Source: Alteromonas sp. KUL49
GTDB taxonomy: Bacteria; Pseudomonadota; Gammaproteobacteria; Enterobacterales; Alteromonadaceae
Length of the DNA stretch: 64,000 nucleotides
Direction: 5' to 3'
Assembly: GCF_006538345.1 (NCBI RefSeq)
Contig: NZ_BJKL01000011.1
Span: 1 to 64,000 of the forward strand
The position numbers and the translations under genes are program-made. Within the stretch, counting starts at the first letter, position 1, and each line of letters begins with the position of its first letter. Below the pieces are notes generated by a model. The model searched no databases. It saw only the letters and a list, made by a program, of their open reading frames with translations, and was not told the DNA's origin. Positions 57,952 through 64,000 of the stretch are shown in pieces.

Positions 57952-58621
57952 TTGAAAAAATTAAACCGTAGTCTAGCGCAAAAACCTTCTTTTCTTAGCG
58001 GTTTATCCTATGTTACACATACATGGGGTGATGTTAGTAGCTCAGGAAAATCCAGTATTTGGGATCAGTTGGGAAAGTTTCAAGACGGCCTTTGTGCATA
58101 TTGTGAATCAAAAGCAATTAAAGGAAGCGATACGGGACATATCGAACATTTTTTTGATAAAAGTGCACATCCTCATCTAACTTTTGATTGGGGAAATCTT
58201 TTCGGTTGTTGTGCGTCAACACTTCATTGTGGACATTACAAAGATCAATACCTTCCTGGCGGCGAGAGACGAACTTATGATTCAGATTTACTGATTAAAC
58301 CTGATATTGAAGATCCTGAAGACTACTTGCAGTTTTTACCCAGTGGTAAAGTTTTGAAAAGTAGATGGATTAGAATATATTTCTCAAAAAAAAGCTGAGG
58401 AAACAATTAGAGCTCTAAATCTTGATGAGCCCTCACTAAGGCTATCAAGAGAACGTCAGATTAATAAGTTTCAATCAAAAGTAACTACAATTCTTAATAT
58501 TTTGGATACCGGTGATGATGAAACAGTTGCGTTAGCCATGCTTGAATATAAAGATATAGAACGAGATGCCAGCGACACTATACATAGAACAGCTGTCAAA
58601 CACAGCGTTATATGGATGTGA
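57952..58621 (+). pseudogene. ptuB: retron-associated PtuB-like HNH nuclease, frameshifted
   Basis: The protein is about 222 residues if joined. It contains CAYCESKAI and GHIEHFFDKS with CCASTLHCGHYKD, the HNH nuclease core of the retron-Ec78-type family. The frame is lost at the A4 run 58357-58360; three A give SGKVLKVDGLEYISQKKAEE and reading continues to TGA 58619-58621. Start is a TTG at 57952 (MKKLNRS) with AAGG upstream, 4 bp after the ptuA stop. In the known system the HNH partner is released or activated when the msDNA complex is disturbed. The next gene on the other strand begins 1 bp away, so this closes the retron. Confidence 0.8.
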
Positions 58622-58622
58622 G

Positions 58623-59249
58623 TTAGGGCGCATTCACTTCTGCAGTGGCGAACGAGTCTATCGCAAATTTTCTCGCCAATGCGTAAAGGCCGTACATTAT
58701 CACTACGAAAACGGCACATTCAACAATGGTGTAGTGGGGTAGATAGTCAGTCGGCCAAATAATTGCTGCTACAAAGTTCTGAATTTGCTCAACGAAGAAG
58801 CTAACAACTAATCCAATGATAAATGCCATATCGAAAGACTGACCGTTGGTAAAAGCATCTATACCTTGCCAATTTACTATAAAGTCGCGGATTTGTTTGA
58901 GTTCAATAAATATCAGTTTAACGAAGGCGACAATGCCGTAAAAGCCGCCGCCAAAGTCGAGCCATTTTTTGAGTATAGGGTTATCGGTTTTAGGAGCGTC
59001 TTTGTCGTCGTAATCGTCATCGTCATCGTCTAAACCGAAATCGTTCCAATCTGAAGTGTCTAGTCCGAGGTTGCCAGACTTTGAACTGTTTGAGTCTGAA
59101 CCCATATCCATATTCAGACCATATTCATCGGGCTCTGTGGGATCATTGGGGTCTAAGACGCCCCGCTTGTAGGCAAGTAAATGAAGGCCGTAACTTGCCA
59201 TAAAGACAGTACAACCCATGTAAAAAATTTCCCACACTAGCGCCCACAT
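58623..59249 (-). CDS. membrane protein with acidic linker, unknown function
   Basis: This protein of 208 residues has one N-terminal membrane segment (WALVWEIFYMGCTVFMASYGLHLL), a long polar linker with an Asp run (DDDDDDYDDKD, about 75-85) and two or three further hydrophobic segments (GFYGIVAFVKLIFIEL, IIGLVVSFFVEQI, VVIMYGLYALARKF). No family is recognised. It is convergent with the last retron gene with 1 bp between stops. It probably belongs to the host backbone. Confidence 0.65.
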   Translation of the reverse strand: MWALVWEIFYMGCTVFMASYGLHLLAYKRGVLDPNDPTEPDEYGLNMDMGSDSNSSKSGNLGLDTSDWNDFGLDDDDDDYDDKDAPKTDNPILKKWLDFGGGFYGIVAFVKLIFIELKQIRDFIVNWQGIDAFTNGQSFDMAFIIGLVVSFFVEQIQNFVAAIIWPTDYLPHYTIVECAVFVVIMYGLYALARKFAIDSFATAEVNAP

Positions 59250-59355
59250 AAGACAGTCATCCTTTATCTAGAATGACCATCGTATGCTATTGGTTATGGG
59301 TTTGTCTTCTATTCTTGTCGATTAATTTGTAAGCGCTAATTAATACAAGGGGCAG

Positions 59356-61689
59356 TTAACGCTTAGCGCTCACACGTCCGCGCTGTTTGCCGCCCGGCCT
59401 ATTTCCAGATCTACCACCTGAGTGAGTAGTCTCGCCTTGGGAGGTGTTCTTGCTCTTGTTATTCTGATTGGAGGGGTTTCGACCACCTGCGTTTGCATGG
59501 TTTTTACGCTGATCAGGTTTACCCTTGCCCTTATTATTCCGGCCTTCACCATCGGCGCGCTGAAATTGAGGGGGTAGTCCAGTGTGTTTGGTCAATGCAC
59601 GTTCGCCTCTGCGTGCTTTTGCCGCTTTTTTGCGTTTTTCGTCCGCGCTCTCTGGCGGAACTAAGTGTTGAGGGCCCCGACCGATAAGATCTTCGCGTCC
59701 CATCTTAACCAAAGCATCACGAATCTGAGCAAAGTTCTTAGGATCGTGATAGCGCAACATGGCTTTGTGCAAACGGCGATGAATTTCACCTTTGGCAGAC
59801 GTAACTTCTTCGCTGTCTTTGGTAACTTTACGCAGAGAGTTAACTTCTGTGTGGTACATGGTAGTCGCCGTTGCCATTGGCGACGGGTAGAAGTTTTGTA
59901 CCTGATCGAGTTTAAACTTGTTTTCTTTCAGCCATATGGCCAAGCTCAACATATCCTCATCCGTTGTGCCTGGGTGCGACGCTATAAAGTAGGGGATAAG
60001 GTACTGTTTTTTACCCGCTTCACGAGAGTACTTATCAAACAACTCTTTAAAGCGATGGTAGGTGCCCATGCCTGGCTTCATCATTTTCGACAGCGGGCCA
60101 TCTTCGGTATGTTCTGGCGCTATCTTTAAGTAACCGCCCACGTGATGAAGCGCGAGTTCTTTTACGTAATCAGGATCTTCGATGGCTAGGTCATAGCGAA
60201 CGCCAGAAGCAATCAATATTTTCTTTATTCCCGGTAGATTTCGGGCGCGGCGATACAAATCGATAGTAGGTTTGTGATCTGTGTCCATGTGTGCACAAAT
60301 ACTCGGGTACACACATGACGGTCGTCGGCATGTTGCCTCTGCTTTGGGGCTCTTGCATCGCAAGCGATACATATTAGCAGTTGGTCCGCCAAGGTCAGAG
60401 ATTACCCCAGTAAAGCCTGGAACCGTGTCACGAATTTGTTCGATTTCACGAATAATCGAATCTTCAGAACGGCTCTGAATAATTCGCCCTTCGTGTTCTG
60501 TAATTGAACAGAAAGTACATCCACCATAGCAACCGCGCATAATATTGATGCTGAAACGAATCATGTCATACGCAGGTATTTTGGCATCGCCGTAAACCGG
60601 GTGGGGGACCCGCTGGTAAGAAAGGTCGAATACCGCATCCATTTCGTCGGTTTCTAGCGGCATAGCAGGTGGATTAATCCAAATATGACGGTCGCCATGA
60701 CGTTGCATGAGCGCGCGTGCACAACCTGGATTGGTCTCTTGGTGCAATATACGCGAGGTATGCGCGTAAAGCACTTTGTTATCTTTCACCGTCTCAAACG
60801 CTGGCAGCTTTACATAAACATTTTCCCAAGGCTTACGGCGGGTCGCCGGTTGAATAACAATGGGAGCTGCTTCTGGCGCATTTTCGTTAGGCTTGTCTTT
60901 GTCTTGTGAGTCACATTCCGGCTCCATTTGATAGGGGCTGGGAATTGGGTCGATCTTACCTGGTCGGTCGAGTGACGTTGAATCAACGCCTTGCCATTCT
61001 GGTAAAGCTTCTTTCACGATGATTGCCGTACCGCGTACATCGCGAAGCTCTTGAATAGATTCACCAGCAGCTAAGCGGTGAGTCACTTCAACAAGTGGGC
61101 GCTCAGCGTTACCGAAAAACAACATGTCTGCTTTGGAATCGAACAATACCGAGCGACGTACTTTTTCGCTCCAGTAATCATAGTGGGCGATACGACGCAA
61201 GCTAGCTTCTATGCCGCCAATGATAACAGGTACGCCTTTGAAGGCTTCGCGACAGCGTTGTGAATATACAGTGACAGCCCTATCTGGACGTTTACCGCCA
61301 ACGTTCCCCGGTGTGTAAGCGTCGTCGTGACGTAGCTTTTTGTCTGACGTGTAACGGTTAATCATGGAGTCCATGTTGCCCGCAGTTACCCCGAAATAAA
61401 GATTGGGTTTACCCAACTTCATAAAGTCGTCTTTGCTCTTCCAATCGGGTTGAGCAATGATACCTACGCGAAAGCCGTGAGCTTCCAATACTCGTCCGAT
61501 AACCGCCATGCCGAAGCTTGGGTGGTCAACATAGGCATCGCCGGTTACCAAAATAACGTCACAGCTATCCCATCCAAGAGCATCCATTTCCTCTTTTGAC
61601 ATAGGTAAAAAGGGGGCAGTACCGTAACAATGTGGCCAGTACTTGGGGTATGAGAACAGACCGCGATCCGCTTTAATGGTGGCTTGCAT
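59356..61689 (-). CDS. ygiQ: YgiQ family radical SAM protein
   Basis: This protein of 777 residues has an N-terminal YgiQ domain ([24 protein letters not shown]), a radical SAM site with [18 protein letters not shown] (CxxxCxxC at about residues 385-395), and a Lys/Arg/Gly-rich disordered C-terminal tail (about 690-777). Conserved as a single gene across gammaproteobacteria; function not settled. The start ATG 61689 gives [20 protein letters not shown]. It stands alone, with a 210-bp gap to the divergent EVE gene. Confidence 0.93.
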   Translation of the reverse strand: MQATIKADRGLFSYPKYWPHCYGTAPFLPMSKEEMDALGWDSCDVILVTGDAYVDHPSFGMAVIGRVLEAHGFRVGIIAQPDWKSKDDFMKLGKPNLYFGVTAGNMDSMINRYTSDKKLRHDDAYTPGNVGGKRPDRAVTVYSQRCREAFKGVPVIIGGIEASLRRIAHYDYWSEKVRRSVLFDSKADMLFFGNAERPLVEVTHRLAAGESIQELRDVRGTAIIVKEALPEWQGVDSTSLDRPGKIDPIPSPYQMEPECDSQDKDKPNENAPEAAPIVIQPATRRKPWENVYVKLPAFETVKDNKVLYAHTSRILHQETNPGCARALMQRHGDRHIWINPPAMPLETDEMDAVFDLSYQRVPHPVYGDAKIPAYDMIRFSINIMRGCYGGCTFCSITEHEGRIIQSRSEDSIIREIEQIRDTVPGFTGVISDLGGPTANMYRLRCKSPKAEATCRRPSCVYPSICAHMDTDHKPTIDLYRRARNLPGIKKILIASGVRYDLAIEDPDYVKELALHHVGGYLKIAPEHTEDGPLSKMMKPGMGTYHRFKELFDKYSREAGKKQYLIPYFIASHPGTTDEDMLSLAIWLKENKFKLDQVQNFYPSPMATATTMYHTEVNSLRKVTKDSEEVTSAKGEIHRRLHKAMLRYHDPKNFAQIRDALVKMGREDLIGRGPQHLVPPESADEKRKKAAKARRGERALTKHTGLPPQFQRADGEGRNNKGKGKPDQRKNHANAGGRNPSNQNNKSKNTSQGETTHSGGRSGNRPGGKQRGRVSAKR

Positions 61690-61898
61690 AGGCTTTACAT
61701 AACACTCAAAATAGACAAAACAAATGTTGCACGTGACCTTAGTAAAAGTCCCGCATCACAAAACCGACGTATTGTATCAGCTTAGCGCATAACAAACATT
61801 GAATTGTCATTAAAAACACGGGCAATCTTGATAAGTGCAGATAACGAGTAACCTCTCGTGTTAATTAGGCTGAGCAAAAGACTCAAAAAGGATGACAC

Positions 61899-62363
61899 AT
61901 GGCGTATTGGCTATTTAAAACTGAACCTGACGCGTTTGGTATTGATGATTTAATGTCTCGCCCAGAGCAAACCGAGCCGTGGGATGGCGTACGAAACTAT
62001 CAAGCAAGAAACTTTTTACGAGACCTGATTACCAAAGGCGACAAAGTCTTTATTTACCATTCTAGTTGTAAGCATGTAGGTATAGCTGGCGTTGCAGAGG
62101 TTGTGGTGGGCGGATATCCAGATACTACTCAATTTGACCCTGAAGCCAAATATTACGACCCAAAATCATCACCTGATAACCCTCGTTGGTATCGTGTTGA
62201 TGTAAAATTTGTCGAAAAGTTCTCACAAGTACTGCCACTGTCTACGATTAAATCATTGCCAGGTATTACCGAACTAGGTTTAGTTAAAAAGGGGCATAGG
62301 CTATCTATCATGCCAGTGACTGACAGCGAGTGGGATTTGCTCTATAAAGCCGCTAAGGGTTGA
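61899..62363 (+). CDS. EVE domain-containing protein
   Basis: This protein of 154 residues starts with WLFKTEPDAFGIDDL and contains WDGVRNYQARNFLRD, KVFIYHSS, and NPRWYRVDVKFV, the EVE (YTH/PUA-like) pattern that recognises modified bases in RNA or DNA. It is a common bacterial housekeeping orphan (thymocyte nuclear protein 1-like) but EVE proteins are also found in restriction systems. Here it has no restriction neighbours. It follows GGATGACAC and the start ATG 61899 is clear. Confidence 0.93.
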   Translation: MAYWLFKTEPDAFGIDDLMSRPEQTEPWDGVRNYQARNFLRDLITKGDKVFIYHSSCKHVGIAGVAEVVVGGYPDTTQFDPEAKYYDPKSSPDNPRWYRVDVKFVEKFSQVLPLSTIKSLPGITELGLVKKGHRLSIMPVTDSEWDLLYKAAKG

Positions 62364-62694
62364 TGTTAAGTCGTTCGCTTGCAGATAAATAGGTCGTTAG
62401 ACCAGTTGTTAAATGTATATTTGTCAGTGGTTTATAGGATTTAACCGGCAATAGGTATTAAATTTCATAAATCGACATAAAAGTGAAAATTGTAAACCCC
62501 ATACTTTTCTGATTGACTGAAAGACAAGCTCATGGCTTTTCAAAAACATCTGTCAAAAAGCCAATCTGCTCAAAGGTAACAATTGAAAAAACAACAGTGG
62601 ACGTTTCTGGTCGCTGTGGATTTTCACTCCATGAGTGAAGGCAACTCCCTTCACTTAACTTATTCGATAACGATTAGTGGTTTTGGGGTTTACT
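62364..62694 (+). other. 331-bp leader region with two mutually exclusive hairpins
   Basis: No gene is seen. TTCACTC (62623-62629) can pair with GAGTGAA (62633-62639), while the overlapping AGTGAAGG (62634-62641) can pair with CCTTCACT (62648-62655). It lies 40-72 bp before the next ATG, so a leader RNA could switch between the two. No known riboswitch class is recognised. Confidence 0.35.
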
Positions 62695-64000
62695 ATGGCT
62701 AGTACTCGCGTTCAGCGGTTATTGTTATTACTCTCTTTACTGTTTTCTCATTCGCTGTTTGCTGCACAGTGCGATTATGTGATCAGTAATGAATGGAATA
62801 CCGGTTTTACAGCATCAGTCACGATTACCAATGATTCTGCACAAGATATCAGTGGTTGGGTGGTCAACTTAGACTATCCAGACAGTTCAACTATCACCAA
62901 CATGTGGAATGCTGATTTGAGCGGTTCGAATCCGTTCACTGCCTCCAACAAGGGCTATAATGGCAATCTGCGTGCCGGTAGCTCTATCAGTTTTGGGTTC
63001 AACGGACAAAAAGGTGTCAGTGGTAGTCCGGCAGTCATACCAAGTCTAAGTGGCGTGTGTAGCAATGTGACTGAGGAGCCTGAACCTCCGGTAACTGAAC
63101 TTGCCAGATGCGAATTCACCGTAGCCAACGAGTGGCAATCAGGTTTTACAGGCAAAGTTACGGTATACAACGACGACGCTGCGACAATAAATGGTTGGCA
63201 AGTGACTATGCTATTCCCCGATGCAACATCGGTGAGTGGCGCTTGGAACTCTAGTTTTTCAGGCGGTAATCCTTATACCTTTAATAACGCTAATTACAAT
63301 GCCAATGTTCCACCCAATGGAAGCCAAAGCTTTGGTTTTAACGCACAAAAGGGGACATCGGGCGGTGAGGTACAAATTCCTCAGCTTGGCGGGATCTGCG
63401 GAGAAATCGTTGAGGTTAACAATCCACCAACTGCTGTAGCTACGGCTACGCCTACTCAAGGTACCGCCCCATTGACGGTGACTTTCGACGGCACAGGCTC
63501 CACTGACGAGGAAGGCGATGCATTGACCTACCTCTGGTCATTTGAAGATGGCACCACGCAAAGCACTAGTGAGTTTTCCTATAGTTTCGAAACTGCGGGT
63601 GATTATCTCGTTAACTTGGTGGTTAACGACGGTGCTGATGACTCCGAAGCAGTCAGTGTTAGCATCAGTGTAACCGAGCCTATTCCCACAGGAACCTACG
63701 CATTAGACGGTGATAGCTCATCACTGTACTTTGTGTCTACTAAGAAAACCCACGTTGTTGAAACTCACACATTTACGTCGCTTACGGGCAGCATTAACGA
63801 GCAAGGAGAAGCACGGGTTGCTATCGACTTAGATTCGGTGGAGACAGGTATTGACGTTCGCAATCAACGAATGCGTGACTATTTGTTTGAAACGGCTTCT
63901 TTTGGTGAGGCAGTAATTACCGCACAAGTCGACGCCGGGCAACTGGCTGCCATGCAAGCTGGAGAGGTGGTTACTCAATTATTATCAGCAGATGTGGATT
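62695..64000 (+). CDS. secreted CBM2-CBM2-PKD-YceI protein (partial)
   Basis: The first 435 residues are visible; the 3' end is outside the window. A signal peptide (MASTRVQRLLLLLSLLFSHSLFA) is followed by two CBM2 cellulose-binding domains (about 24-125 with NEWNTGFTASVTITN and FGFNGQKG; about 135-240 with NEWQSGFTGKVTVYN and FGFNAQKG), a PKD domain (about 247-330, FDGTGSTDEEGDALTYLW) and a YceI-like lipid/quinone-binding domain from about 340 (YALDGDSSSLYFVSTKK, DSVETGIDVRNQRMRDYLF). CBM2-YceI proteins such as Cbp2D/E of marine cellulose degraders have been linked to electron transfer with LPMOs. Start ATG 62695 lacks a strong ribosome site. Confidence 0.88.
   Translation, partial: MASTRVQRLLLLLSLLFSHSLFAAQCDYVISNEWNTGFTASVTITNDSAQDISGWVVNLDYPDSSTITNMWNADLSGSNPFTASNKGYNGNLRAGSSISFGFNGQKGVSGSPAVIPSLSGVCSNVTEEPEPPVTELARCEFTVANEWQSGFTGKVTVYNDDAATINGWQVTMLFPDATSVSGAWNSSFSGGNPYTFNNANYNANVPPNGSQSFGFNAQKGTSGGEVQIPQLGGICGEIVEVNNPPTAVATATPTQGTAPLTVTFDGTGSTDEEGDALTYLWSFEDGTTQSTSEFSYSFETAGDYLVNLVVNDGADDSEAVSVSISVTEPIPTGTYALDGDSSSLYFVSTKKTHVVETHTFTSLTGSINEQGEARVAIDLDSVETGIDVRNQRMRDYLFETASFGEAVITAQVDAGQLAAMQAGEVVTQLLSADVD

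Noticed and set aside
55348..58621. Group II intron or diversity-generating retroelement instead of a retron
   Set aside because: No maturase domain or variable/template repeat pair is seen; the VTG motif, msr-msd and PtuA/PtuB favour a retron.
62364..62694. Cyclic-di-GMP (GEMM) riboswitch before the CBM2 gene
   Set aside because: The conserved GEMM core bases are absent; only simple alternative hairpins are visible.
1..64000. CRISPR array, prophage, integrase or insertion sequence
   Set aside because: No regularly spaced repeats, transposase or integrase genes and no target duplications were found, including around the retron.

Overview
The window looks like a chromosomal segment from a marine gammaproteobacterium of the Alteromonadales (Alteromonas / Paraglaciecola / Glaciecola type). 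The basis is a moderate-to-low GC content, a complete alginate catabolic locus, two TonB-dependent receptors, an ExeM-type nuclease with a GlyGly-CTERM tail, a CBM2-YceI cellulose-binding protein and the rimP-nusA-infB-rbfA-truB-rpsO core. Species cannot be named from the sequence.

Layout. 1-4691 (minus strand): a sigma-54 two-component system (regulator, then kinase) followed by a membrane-fusion protein and an ABC ATPase; a sigma-54-like promoter and paired upstream inverted repeats lie between kinase and exporter. 5452-16796: the alginate locus, with DEH reductase, PL6 and PL17 alginate lyases, KdgF, a uronate-type MFS transporter, KDG kinase, KDPG aldolase and two paralogous FadR/GntR regulators. 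TTGGT/ACCAA operator motifs recur in the three large non-coding stretches. 16879-28093: translation and transcription genes with a structured rimP leader, plus a GNAT enzyme, two orphan periplasmic binding proteins, a lipoprotein and an Lrp/LysE pair. 28169-38954: signalling genes (GAF kinase with HD-GYP regulator, MCP, REC-TPR protein) and a TonB receptor with a secreted thioredoxin-like protein. 39003-54834: ExeM nuclease, DUF2252 protein, AhpCF, a Fur-controlled siderophore receptor with PepSY protein, an AEC transporter, a catalase-like / radical SAM / DUF547 cluster and a phosphatase. 55122-58621: a retron of the Ec78 type (msr-msd RNA, reverse transcriptase, PtuA-like ATPase, PtuB-like HNH). 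58623-64000: a membrane protein, YgiQ, an EVE protein and the start of a CBM2-CBM2-PKD-YceI secreted protein.

How the parts work together. The alginate genes form a full route: PL6 and PL17 release unsaturated monouronate, KdgF speeds its conversion to DEH, the reductase makes KDG, and KdgK and KdgA yield pyruvate and glyceraldehyde-3-phosphate. The retron is the most distinctive accessory system. Its RNA has a perfect 22-bp msd stem and its three genes match an RT-ATPase-HNH anti-phage module.

Caveat. At least 14 single-base frameshifts interrupt otherwise well-conserved genes, most of them in short homopolymer runs. Eight fall within the 3.3-kb retron and six in the rest of the window. Sequencing error is a strong candidate, but the excess in the retron could also be real decay.
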